From contig PUQB01000117.1 in assembly GCA_003024785.1 (NCBI GenBank), forward strand, positions 237,635 to 301,634: a DNA stretch of 64,000 nt, given 5' to 3'. Of the stretch, positions 24,541 to 36,190 are shown in pieces. The translations under genes were made by a program, and so were the position numbers. Every line of letters starts with the position of its first letter. Position 1 is the stretch's first letter. The stretch is from Selaginella tamariscina (lineage: Eukaryota; Streptophyta; Lycopodiopsida; Selaginellales; Selaginellaceae). A model generated the notes under the pieces. That model was not told where the DNA came from. It did not search any database and was given only the letters and a program-made list of their open reading frames with translations.

Positions 24541-26640
24541 ATGTGTGAATGCGCCTTCAAACCCTACTGTATCACCGTGCCTTTTTGCACCGCCATGCCT
24601 TACAAGAGTGGATTTATTGATCTATTGCACTACCGCTCTCACATTCCACCGCCTCCGCATCTTTCTCCTCCTCCACCTTAAAACCCTAAGAATATACCTA
24701 AACCCTAAAAGGAATAAAATATATTAACCCTAAATGAATATACTTTCATTATATTATCATAATCTTAAATTTGTGTGGGTATGTGGGTGTATCATATACA
24801 CCCCAAAAATATAAATCATACAGGGGTTTAACATATATGTGTTTATGAAAGTTTAAATTTTCACGTGCAGCAATACATACATACACACATATAATATACA
24901 TATTGAAACACATACATAGTACATAATATTCACGTCAGTACATATTATGGATCATGCATGGTGTGTATGTATGAGAGAGAGAGTGTTAAAAATTAATTTT
25001 TGCACACATTGCATACATTAGTACACGTATATACATATACACATGTATACATACAAACATATTACATGTGTAAATTTAATGTGTTACATATACACAGACT
25101 AAGTACATATGGAATACATGCGTTTAACATGATATTTTCGATAAAGAAGCAACATATCTCTCCAGTTTGGTTTAGGGTTTAAACCTAATGTATTTTATTA
25201 TTAAATATAATATCTGTATAAAATTGAAAGTCTATATTTGTATAAAAAATACACAAGAAAACATGCATAAAGAATTGTTAATAATCAAGTAGATAAATAT
25301 AAAAACAAATCATTCTACTGATTTGTCAATTATTTTAAAAACTTTAATTTTAAAAATGCAAATTATAATTTGCTCATACTTTAAAATTATATGTATATAT
25401 TTGAATTTCACCCAATTTTAACTTATAATGATATAATGATATTAAAACACATTTGAAAGCAATCATAGTACATAATATATATTTATAAAAATTTATACTA
25501 ATAAAACTAAATCCATGCACATTTTTCTAATTATTTAATATAAATTTACTCTAAAAATATATGGATGTTTTATGTGTGTATATGTAAGTCCTAGTGTAGA
25601 GTGTGTGTAACTATAAATGTTTGATTTGGGATTTAAACCCTAAACCGTAAAACAAAGCTAGATGCTAGACCCTTGAACATTATTTATATTGTGATCCACT
25701 CATCGACTTGTGTATGTGTGTGCATATATGTCTCTGTAAGTGCTTTTAATGCGTGTGCATGTATATATAAATTTTTTATTATGTTTATATATGTGTGCAA
25801 AAGAAACATTGAATTAAAGTGAAAATTATTATAATACACACTGATATATTTTAAATTATACATAATAATATATCATTTTATCTAATATAGTCATATATAA
25901 TTTATAATATATATTAATTTAATATGATAATAAGGTTTAACATTGGAATATTCTTAAGTAATAAAAATAATTAAGAAAATCCCATTATATAAACAAATGT
26001 AGAATAATTACTTTGAATAATTAAAAAAATAATATTAATATACACACTATGAATATGTTTTAAATGATACATAATAATATATCATTTTATCTATTGTATA
26101 AGTATATATATTTATAATATATACTTCTGGAATATCGAGAATGTAGAATAATTATTAAAAATTTTGTAAAATTAAACAGCTTGAATCACTTGCTAATGTT
26201 AAATACATTAAATGCAATTATAAAAATCATTGGAATTAGAGAGTATATATCTCAGAGAGTCGGTTATTTGTGTCAATTTATTTTAAATTTTATTTTATTT
26301 TTAAAAATTTGAAAATTTAACATAAGTATTGTTAGTCTGACATGTAAATTTGAAAATGTTTATAATTTCCCACTCAAATTTAAAATTAGTTCTTTCTCTA
26401 GCAAGGGTTTCTTCATTTCTGTAATTTTCTTTATTCAGATCTTCTCTTTCCTTAATAATGATCACCTCAGGAGCGACATTAAATTGGATGTTATTATTTA
26501 TAGGAAAGCACGGCACCTTAATGCTGTTTACAAGTAAGTATTATAAACAAATTTAGAAATATTTAAAGATTCACTCTATTACATTCTCTCTTCAAATTAA
26601 AATTTAAGGGTTTTAAGAACCCATTGGGATTGCATTATAA
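24541..26640. other. Central AT-rich spacer, copy B
   Basis: There is no supported gene. Short (A)CCCTAA-type motifs at 24670-24740 match copies A and C. A conserved stretch at 26455-26540, with TCAGGAGCGACATTAAATTGG and a GTAAGTATTATAAAC splice-donor-like end, is shared with copy C (41890-41975) and may be the first, non-coding exon of the transposase gene. Confidence 0.5.
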
Positions 26641-26689
26641 ATCCATTAGGGATTTATCCCGTTTACACATCCTTTTACTTAAAATTATC

Positions 26690-27580
26690 GGTTAGCCGAG
26701 ATCTTAAAGAGTTCTCGATGAGGTGGCGGAATTAATCCGGCCATTCCTTTTCCGCCTTTTAAAAAAGGTAACAGGATTAATCCGGTTAATGCTTCTTCAC
26801 TCTTAACTCTGTCCAAGCTGGTCAAGTGTGGCCAAATTCAGTTTTTCAAGAAAGGGTGGCGGGATTAATCCCGCCGACAACTTTTTGAAACGATGAAAAA
26901 TTGGTGGAATTAATTTTAAAAAGTTATGGACAAGATTAATCTCGCCCACTATTCTAGGAGGCAGCGAAGTGGTGGCGGGATTAATCCCACTACCCCTTCT
27001 CTATTTTAAAAAATTGTGGGCTGGATTTATCCTGCCGACTAGTTTAGAAGGCAAAGAAGCATTGGCAGGATTAATCATGCCACCCCTTATAGATCTCTCT
27101 CAACTCTTGGCTAGCTAAAATTCTAATTAAAAAGATATGTGAACAGGATAAATCCTTAACGGATTCTAGTGCAATCCTAATGGATCCTAAACCTTAAAGT
27201 AGTTTCACCAAATGGCACATCACAACAAGCCAATGAGTAATCATGCCCACCATTTTGGGAGGTGAATTAACCCTACCAATGCTTCTCTGTCTTCTAAATG
27301 GTGGGCGGGATTAATCCCACCCCCAATTCTAGGAGGTGAGGAAGCATTAGCGGGATTAATCCTGCCACCTCTTCCCATCAAAGAGAGTTGTGAGGGATAA
27401 TCCCGCCACCTCTTCCCTATTGGTGAGTGTTGTGGGCGGGATTAATCTCGTTGATCTCTTTCCCATTGCAAGAAAGCATTGGTGGGATTAATCTTACCGA
27501 CCTTTTCCCTGTCGGAGAGAGTCGTGATCGAGATTAATCCCATCACCATTTTATTAGGCGGGGAAGGGTGGCGGGATTTT
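26690..27580. repeat. Palindrome array 2, copy B (decayed)
   Basis: About 14 derivatives of GGCGGGATTAATCCCGCC lie upstream of the transposase gene. The array runs directly into the transposase frame at 27577 because the intervening DNA is missing (see the deletion finding). Confidence 0.85.
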
Positions 27581-30092
27581 AATAATAACAACCAAGAAGA
27601 ACAACCCATGTTTGAAGATGTTCCTTGCATTGGTCCTATAATAAGAAAGAAGTGATTCATGGGCTGCATATTTGCCCCTACAAGTTCCAGCAAGAGGGTT
27701 AAGATGGATCCCACATCTTCGGCAAGCGTTGCTAAATGACAGACCGGAATGAAATTACCCAATGTAGACATGCCTTTCATATGCTCACCCAAAAGCAAAG
27801 GCATGAGTTTGTATATGCTGCACTAACTGAGTGTATTGATGCAATGGCCTTGGACACAGGTTATCAAAGTACATTCATGGTATTTAATAAGGTGGCCATC
27901 TGCTTCAAAGCTTGGTACATATATATGGGATCTTAAAGATCACATTCTACCGCTGGAGGGATGAGTGGCTAGATGGAGCGCGCACCTCAGTACATGGGAA
28001 CACTTGCCTAGTTAAAACCCGCTCTCACATTATGGTAGTTATAGAGATACTCAAGGCTTTTGTGGAAGCAAATGCAGACATGATGGCTCACAAATGCCAA
28101 ACCACAAATGTAGGGGTATGGGAAAATTCAAAGGTTTTGCCTTCAATCTACACTCAATTGAAGTTATGTGAACATGTGAACAAGTGCCTTAGTTTGATGA
28201 GGCTCCAACAATCTACACTGGTACCTTCAACAACATATGGAATACTCATTTTAAGGATGTAGAGATTGTAAAACACTTTAACTTTTCCAAGTGTGACACT
28301 TGTACATCATTGAAAGCTACAGAGGCTTGTGCAAAAACCTTGGTGGAGATCACTACCATTTAAAAAAAGATGGAGGCCCACATGATTGCACAACAACTTG
28401 CTGGTCTCAGTACTATGCACACTGCATGCTTTCTATGTCACGCCCATCAAAATACCTGTGCTTGATCCACGACAAGATGAATCATTTAAAGACTAACATT
28501 TCAAAGCTCGTTATAACACTAAAGTGCCTTGAAATGTTATGAAACTTTCGATTTCATTAACAATTGTGCTAACACATGACACAATTATAATCATATGAAC
28601 ACTTTTCACTTCCACATTGGTCTAGTGACTTTAATTTCATTATTGGGTCGTTGGCCATGTGTTTCAGAAACCTTAAAGCCCACTCACAAACAAGTCCTAT
28701 GAGTGATCTCAAAGTGAAGAAATAACACCTTCAACCTTTACATAATGCTCTCATGAACATGTCTGCACTTGAGCTACTTGGGAATATGAGAGGCATTGTT
28801 AGCAGCCTGCACAAAAAACAGATGGCCTTGTTGAGAGTTCTAGTTTAGTGGAGGGATTTAACTAATAGTGTACATGTGTCTTCAAATAAGCTTCCTCGTC
28901 ATTTGCTTTTACAGATGGATAATTGTGCAGGCAAGAACAAAAATAGGTAAATCATTTTAATTAAGGGTTTCTTAAGCTCATGCTTATTTTATTTTCTAGA
29001 TATGTACTAGCATACTTGTCAATGCTTATTGCCAAATGTGTGTTTGAGACAATCATGCTCAGTTTTCTTATGCTTGGACACACTCATGAAGATATTGATG
29101 TGTCTTCAACAAGGTCTTCAACAAGTGCACTTACCTTACCGCATATGATGAATCTTTTTGAAAATTGCATCTCCAAAATAAGTTGTGCTTTGCTTGTGAC
29201 TAAGGTGTTAGACTTCAAAAAGTTTCTCAAGGAGTATATCAAAGAGGGAAGTGATTCTTTAACTAGTCACCTTGTGCCACTATAATTCTTTTTCTCCATA
29301 AAAGATGGTATACCTATTAAGTTACAACCATCAGAGCAGGAGTGGTTACCGAAAGAGGACTTAATGCTCTTCAAAAGTGGAGAGGATGGAAAGCCACTTC
29401 TCCTAGAAGAACAACCAGACTCTATTCCATTGAGTCAAGGAACAAGAGCTTATTATTGATGATATCAAAAAATATGTGGCATAGGTTCAAAAATCGATGC
29501 CAAAGAATTCTGATAAGGCAATTGGTTATTTAGAACTATATAAGCAAGTGGTTGACTATTGGGAAATTGTTGTTCGAGAGTTAGAAAGGCCTCTTGTCAC
29601 AAGTAAAGAATTACAACACCTTTTTTGGCCTAAAACAAGGTGGCGAGAAGAGATTGAAATAACATCAATGAGCGTAGACGACATAAAAGCCAGTAGTGAT
29701 GTGAAAGTGCAAACCCCACACTTTGTTGGACAAAGGAACCAAAAACCTAAACCATACTTTGATTGTTGCAAGGATCTTAAAAACTGATGATTGTCTCATT
29801 ACTCTAGATGTATCATATAATCAGCCTATTTAGATGGGTTAAATTATCAACACACCTAAAGTTATCACAAAAAATAGTATGATAAGGTTGCATGGTTCAA
29901 ACCACAAAAAAGGCAACATGAGAAGGAGAGCAAAAGATATAATAAATGCCTAGAGAAAACATGGTCTCCCAATAAAAAGACTCAACATATTTTATAAATG
30001 TTAAATTCATTCGATATGGGTAAATGTCAAAAAGCGTTAATAAAGTCACAATTAACAAAACTGCAAGACAATGTATGTTTTCTGAAGCTTAA
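27577..30092 (+). pseudogene. DUF7869-like transposase candidate, copy B (5'-deleted, broken)
   Basis: The gene starts abruptly in the frame that reads NNNNPEEQ in copy C, so about 170 N-terminal codons are absent. Preserved motifs include TQCRHAFHMLTQKQRHEFVY, TFYRWRDEWLDGARTSVHGN, HTHEDIDVSSTRS and FKKFLKEYIKEGSDS. It retains about 105 bp (near 28760-28870) that copy C lost. Internal stops and frameshifts make it non-functional. An intron equivalent to 44978-45031 of copy C is present at about 28947-28999. Confidence 0.72.
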
Positions 30093-30610
30093 AGCAATTA
30101 CAAAATTATAAAATTAGTATATTTAATATTCATAATTATAATAAACTCTTTCATAATAGTACCAAATTGTTTACTTAACTATATAAATTTATAAAAAGAT
30201 ATGGAAGATTGACTATATAGGATTTTGTATATATATATATTATTACTAGTACAAATTTTTTAATTAATGTTATATTTAAATATTAATACTTTTAATAACA
30301 ACATAAATATTTATATAATGTACCTTTCATGTTCTTTAATAATTTTTATATTAGGCCCATACAATCTTAAATATAATATATTATATAACTTAATACCTTT
30401 TACTTTTATAATGTTATTAATTTTTGGTCCATGAATGCTATAATTATTAAAGGGTCAATTACAAAAATATGATGTTCTAAAGAATATTCTATTTTCAAAC
30501 ATATATTTTAAAGAATATTCTTTCTTTAAATATATATTATTCTAAAGAATATTAAAAAATGCTAATTAAATCACTAAAATTATTAATTATTAAGAAATAA
30601 GACTATAGAC
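30093..30610. other. AT-rich right subterminal region, copy B
   Basis: No gene is present. The sequence contains repeated TATTCTAAAGAATATTC blocks, a short perfect palindrome found several times near the right end of copies B, C and D. These could be secondary transposase-binding sites; that role is inferred. Confidence 0.55.
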
Positions 30611-30636
30611 ATGCCCATTTTAGTTACAACGTGCAT
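30611..30636. repeat. Right terminal inverted repeat, copy B
   Basis: ATGCCCATTTTAGTTACAAC followed by GTGCAT, the inverse of the left terminus. The following CCTT is the target duplication. Confidence 0.88.
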
Positions 30637-31030
30637 CCTTATGGGTTAGTTCTGGGTCAAGAACCCTCGTCGCTTCAAAAGGGTTGTACTCTCAAATGAA
30701 AGTGATATTTCAAGGGATAAGTGATGATGCTGTCATGGGGGTATGTGTAAAGCATATGTCTCCATAATGAAGTTTAGGACATGAACATGTTTAAGTCTTT
30801 TTGGGTATGATCCTAAAATTACTTGGGTTATCCTCTGGGGTTCAAAAGATAATCACTCAAGGGGACTTTGGGTGGGTCTCTAAGTCTCATGCTTTTTTGG
30901 GCATTTAAATCAGACTCTCGAGCCCATCTTGAAAGACTTAAAGTTGGGTGTTGATGCCCAATTTTACTACTTAGCAGCCACATGTTGTCATGTGTCAACC
31001 CCTTGGGTTAAAATTTTAACATTTGGTATT
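30637..31030. repeat. Repeat R3, right piece after transposon copy B
   Basis: It continues the repeat interrupted at 18062, matching 48066-48425 (AAGGGATAA.TGATAATGC, TTAGGACATGA.CATGTTTA). Just past its end, TTTGGTATTAAAGCC at 31022-31036 resembles an initiator tRNA-Met primer-binding site, so R3 may be an LTR. Confidence 0.55.
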
Positions 31031-31609
31031 AAAGCCTATGTTTCTTAGTTGTTTGAGAAGTTGAACGTGGGAAGCTCCAATCTTAGGTTGTGGTTATGGA
31101 CCAAAATAGCACTTAGAAAGCAACTTCCTTGTTACATGCTAGATTACTTTACCTTATATTTGCCAAGGTTACTTTACATTACGTTTGCCCATTCTAAGTA
31201 TGCACACTCTTGAAAATTTTCTTTTTTCTTTGAAGGTGTATGGATTTGGGAGTAACACATGATTTAGAAATGTGACATTATTCATTTAGTTTTTGGTTTA
31301 AGTCAAGATTCAATGTCGATTTCATATGTCTTAGGGAAAAACTTATACTTAATGTACATCCTTGACTTTAGAAAATGGGCATATTCAAACATAAGAATGA
31401 ACATTGCACTTCGAAGGAAAACAATAGCACATGTTTTCGAGAGGGTAACTAAAGAAGCATGTTATAGTGTTGAACTTAGATTTGGTAAGAAAGTTAAGTG
31501 TACTAACATATAATGAATATGTTAGTTAGATTGCTCGAAATTGGCAATGTAGTCAAAATATTGTTTAATGTTTGTAGTATTTCAATGACACTAGTTGCAA
31601 GTAACATTG
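31031..31609. other. Intergenic or retroelement-internal DNA, no gene recognised
   Basis: A few short open stretches (for example 31313-31513) have no motif. If R3 is an LTR this could be decayed internal sequence. Confidence 0.35.
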
Positions 31610-32430
31610 TAAGTACACACTTTATGTTCAATGTTAGGTAACTCAACTAACAAGTCATATATTAATAAAGTGGCAACATAAGTCTTACAATTTATTTCTA
31701 AATGTAATATTATAATTAAATAATATTAAGATGAATTAATTAATTATCGAAAGATCTATTTAATATAACATAGCAATTTGTATTAATTATTGTATTCAAT
31801 ATAATAGAATGCATCTCGTTATAATATTAACATAACTTAGAAGTTATAATATTAGCATGACTTACAAGTTGTATTCACAATTTCTGGCTAAAAGAGGCAA
31901 ATTTCATCATGAGATATTATCTTGTATATCACTTCAAACAATGATTCCACATGAAGAAAATAAAATAATTTGATTGTTTAGCACATGAGTGAAACATTAT
32001 ACATTTGATGATGAAATGTATAATTACTCAGTGAGACCAGTCTCACTAGAGTACACAATAAATTAAATTTATTTGCATTGCAAAGATTGTGGCATGTATA
32101 TATTTGGAAAATAAGATAGCAATTGATAATTCAATTTCTGTGTTAGTTAGTAGTGGAAGTAGATGTTTTGACAAGAAGCATCTCATGACATGACAAGTGA
32201 TTTATTATCTTTTCATAAGTTGGACATAAGATTTTGAGTAGTGTCATCTATTCGGAACATTTAGAAAATATGAAACACCTATTAAACCAATTTCACATTA
32301 TTGTCTCGGTTCTCATTTCATACTAGCTGACTCTTAAGTACTTGCAAGTGTTGCTTATTGATAGTGCCTTTTCATTAATTGGTAATTTTTTGGATTAAAT
32401 GGTAGTATTTATAACATCTATAAATTAAAA
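31610..32430. repeat. Dispersed repeat R4, second copy
   Basis: It matches 11980-12640 in order (CATATATTAATAAAGTGG, GCATCTCGTTATAATATTAACAT, TTTTTTGGATTAAATGG). It ends at the left flank of copy C. Non-coding. Confidence 0.6.
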
Positions 32431-32457
32431 AAAAAAAAGACTAAACTTCAAGGGTAA

Positions 32458-32483
32458 ATGCACGTTGTAACTAAAGTGGGCAT
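32458..32483. repeat. Left terminal inverted repeat, copy C
   Basis: It begins ATGCACGTTGTAACTAAAGT and pairs with the right end (46908-46933), with about two mismatches in 26 bp. Confidence 0.9.
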
Positions 32484-32745
32484 GATACGTGAAAATGGGA
32501 ATATAAATAAATTACTAATTAATACTTAAGTTTTAATTATTAATTAATCATTTAATTAATATGTAATTAAGCTTAAATATATTAATTAATTAATTAATTA
32601 ATCCTTCAATAACCTTACTTAGTAAGGAATATTCCTAAATATCTTAGAATATTCATATTATTCTAAAAATAGTTTACAATAATGAAGAAATACTATCAAA
32701 CATAATTACAAATGAAATCATTTTCTTATCAACATGTTAATTTAT

Positions 32746-33924
32746 TTATAAATACTTTCTTCCTAACCATACAGAAAATCTCCTCATTTTGTCTAAATCA
32801 TCACTCTCCGGATTAATCAAATCATTTTGGTCAATATCTTGATGTTGTTGCCACCACCTAACACTCTCACGAATGCAATTGGGAGTTGCCATCCTTGTTA
32901 ATACATAAGATGTAATAAGACAGGTCTGCATAAAGGCTCATCTAAAAATGACGTTCCTTAAGAATAATATTATAAAGGCCCGGTTGCTATCCTTCATTTT
33001 ATAAAATTCAAAATCACGAGAAAGAAAAGCTTCAGGAAATGTTTGATACGGTGGATACTGCTCACAAAAATTTTCGAGATTCTTCTTTCTGAGGCACGTA
33101 TCCAAGTATTCACTAGCTCATCCATGATATCAGTATCAGAATATGGATCGAAAGATTGGATGAATACAAGCAATGTTTTGGTTGAGCATAGCCTTCTGAG
33201 GAGAGTCGTCTACACTAACATATGCGTTCTTCATTATCCTTAAGCGACTGATCTCCCCATGAGTCCCAATTATTTTTCATTCTTGAAGAAGTATGGCTTG
33301 CTTTCCTTTCTTATATTGTGAAATTCGAGAGGTTTATAACACATTCGCTGGTCAAAAATCCAATCTTTACGAATCACCTCTTCTGCAACACTACAATGTT
33401 TCTTAAGCAAATTCAACAGCGGTGTTAAGTTATGAATCTGCATGCATGACCAAATCCCCACAAGCGCACCCATCTCCTTAAGCTTTTGAAAGAGACGATC
33501 CAACCCTGGACGAAAAATAATATCATATCGAAATTTACCATGACAAGGAATGAAATCTCCTTGTTTGATTTCTTTTTTCCTATCCTGGGCCTTTGTCGAT
33601 GAAGCAGAACACCATTGACATCCAACAACACAATATGGCCATGAGTAACATGGATAGCGTTGCCTCTTGAATACTTTGCAAATCACTTGTTTGCTCCCTT
33701 TCACATTTATCCGTTGCCACTATCTCGTTGCCTATCCCTTCATCATTTAATTGTACATCATCCTTACAAGATTCAGATATTGCATGCGCTGAAGAAATTG
33801 ATTTCGGAACTGAAGCCAATAAAAATGATGATGAAAAAACTGAAGTGGCCCCCATGGTAACGATGTTTTGAGCTGCATTATTATCCATTTCCTGCATGAA
33901 CTCTGTCATTCTGACATGTGGCAC
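32746..33924 (-). pseudogene. NIF/FCP1-like HAD phosphatase, copy C (frameshifted)
   Basis: An N-terminal Ser-rich stretch (MTEFMQEMDNNAAQNIV) leads into LLDVNGVLLHRQRP (motif I, near 33600-33630). It is followed in a neighbouring frame by FRPGLDRLFQKLKEMGALVG and IWSCMQIHN (33420-33510), KDWIFDQRMCYKPLEFHN, then VDDSPQKAML (33184-33213), NYLDTC-type and WWQQHQDIDQNDLINPES (32780-32870) segments. Order and spacing are those of plant NIF/FCP1 phosphatases. It lies about 260 bp downstream of the ParB-like gene on the same strand. Only a few single-base indels break it. Confidence 0.72.
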
Positions 33925-35541
33925 AAGAAATTGTCGCCAAACCCCTCTCTTACCTCATGCCAATGCTGAAAATCCATGTTCTCAATTGTTTCATTACATC
34001 TGCAAAATGATAATTAGCTGACCTTAAAATTATCAAGGTATATTATTTACCTTGTTAATGTGTGACCCATGTTTGAACTAAAAGCTTCATTAATCCTTGA
34101 GAATTTATTTTCTGTACAAATATAAACGAAATATACAAAAATGCCTTATGTTACACTCATTTACAACTATTCGTCACTCTAAGAACTCATTAACAATTCT
34201 TCTTCGCTATTACCTTCTGAGTGAGGCGAAGAAGGTCTAAGCCGCTTGTGAGATGGTTCAAGATCTTCTGCATCTTCTATTGATGTTTCCATGGGTAATG
34301 GAGTGTGCGAATGTTCTGTACTCCTCGAGATAACTTCCGGTCTAATATCTGATTGAAGTTCGTCCTCAGACTCCGACATTGAACCAGATTCGTCTTCAGA
34401 GCTATCGCACTTATCGGGAGGGAACTTTCTCAAATACTCCTTTATGGATTCGTTGGGGTAGTCAGTTGAGAACCTATCTATCCACTTGTTCAGGTCCTCA
34501 ACCATGGTCTTATCCTTTTCAACGGCAAAACACATGTATGCCGAAGGTAACACTCCTTCAAGACGGACCCCCTAGTGCAGTAGAAAACCCACGCATCACT
34601 GTGAGGACCCCTGATCAAGTTGACGATGCTCCGTGCCGCTTGACTTGTGATGTTTGGATAACGTACATTGCGAATACGTCACTCTCACCTATCGGTGTAT
34701 CGGATGGAGGTTCAGGGCCGTTGGAGTGCAAACAGATGCCTGGCCAGTCATTTGGAAGTTTGAAATGTTTGGCGCATTCCTAACAACCAAGTGAACAACC
34801 GAATCAATGCACTTCGGATCAGCATCATTCATATAAAATCCTGTCCAACGATGTTTATTCTTCTTGGCAAAGGAGAAGGCAAAGTATAGTGACATGAGCA
34901 AGAATCAAGAAATAAATACCTGAAAACGTAGATATCAGTCAAGAGTGCAAGTATGAATTCAATAATAAATACCTTCTTTGTACATACTTGCACGCTAAGT
35001 TTCTCCACCAAATCCTCTAGTGTCCTGTCTGTCGAAGGATTTTTTGACACCCGCCGATCCATCACGAACAATTGAAACGGTTTCCTACAAGCAGTGATGG
35101 TACCCCATAAAGTCTCGAATCCAACAACAAACATCTGTAGGGCTTGTCGTGATTCGTAGCATCCTCCTTTATAAGGTTCAACTCGGTTCTCCGCTGCTGA
35201 AGGACTGCCATAAGAGAAGGCGTCATCGCAATGTTCTCCTTTTTGGCGTTGGCGTGCAATAGATTCTTGCCCAGATCTTCCGATTGATTCACCCATTCGA
35301 CAAGCATATCATCATTTGTCACATGCAAATATTTTGACCTCTTCGTATGTTGAAGCCGAAATCCAACCCAGTTTGTGGCAGTGTATTCCCAACCACTCCT
35401 TGAAGTGCCTGACCGTCTTCAACTCCATTGCCTTGAGATGAAAAGGAGAGGTGGGCTGTTGTTGTTAATCTATATTTGCCATCAATCACCAAATCAGCCA
35501 AGACTTCCATCTCCTCCATCGTTGTTCCATTTAAAGGCTTC

Positions 35542-35867
35542 GGCTAGTTTGCACAATGGGCCCCCCCTTAATTCCAATACTTTTATAAGAGGGATTTAAC
35601 ATGTATTCTGTTATGACATAGGAAGGAAAATAAAAATTAAATGTGAATTTCCATGTTAATTAAAATGTAAATTTCTTCAGGGTTAATGCATTTTTGAATT
35701 AATATGTTTTTTTATTTAAATGCATATGTGAATGAGTTTTAGTGCATGTTAATTAAAAAATTAAAAAATTATACCCAAAAAACCCTTTTGAAATTAAGGA
35801 AAATATTAATTTCCCCTCGATTTTGTATGTATGTCCTAACAGGGGGGCCCCATTCTGCAAGTGTCCC
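35542..35867. mobile_element. 326-bp Mutator-type MITE inserted in the ParB/methyltransferase-like gene
   Basis: It is flanked by a perfect 9-bp duplication AAAGGCTTC (35533-35541 and 35868-35876). One end begins GGCTAGTTTGCACAATGGG and the other, reversed, begins GGGACACTTGCAGAATGGGG. A 9-bp duplication and G-rich ends with TTGCA.AATGG are typical of Mutator-like elements. Copies A and B lack it. There is no coding capacity. Confidence 0.9.
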
Positions 35868-36172
35868 AAAGGCTTCAACCATGTGAGCTTGAAATCGTTG
35901 TTTACATCCTTTATAGATTGAACATACTTAGCCTTCGACGTCTTACTGGGTTTCTTTGCAGACTTCTTTGAGGGCTCCACTTCACTTGTCTGCTTCTTCT
36001 TCATTATTCCTTTTGCAAAGGATTCCATAATCCCCAACCATTTCGCAAAGATCCTATCCTCGGGACAAGAAATCAACATCATCAAAAAGGATGTTTCCTT
36101 CCGCGCCACCTGGGCAAAATCAACTGCTACAATTTCTTCAACTCTCTGAGAAAAAAGACAGATTAATATACC

Positions 36173-36190
36173 GGCGAGATAAATCCCCCC
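36173..36190. promoter_or_regulatory. Solitary array-type palindrome inside an intron, copy C
   Basis: GGCGAGATAAATCCCCCC is in the intron of the ParB-like gene, as in copies A and B. Confidence 0.55.

Larger units (their letters stand above)
18063..30636. mobile_element. Copy B of the large palindrome-array transposon (end to end)
   Basis: The 12,574-bp element starts ATGCACGTTGTAATTAAAAT and ends TTAGTTACAACGTGCAT. It is flanked on both sides by CCTT (18059-18062 and 30637-30640), a 4-bp target-site duplication. The order is phosphatase and ParB/methyltransferase-like genes on minus, hairpin, palindrome array 1, microsatellites, AT spacer, palindrome array 2, transposase-like gene on plus. 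Palindromes and genes are more decayed than in copy C, and the first part of the transposase gene is deleted, which suggests an older insertion. Confidence 0.92.
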
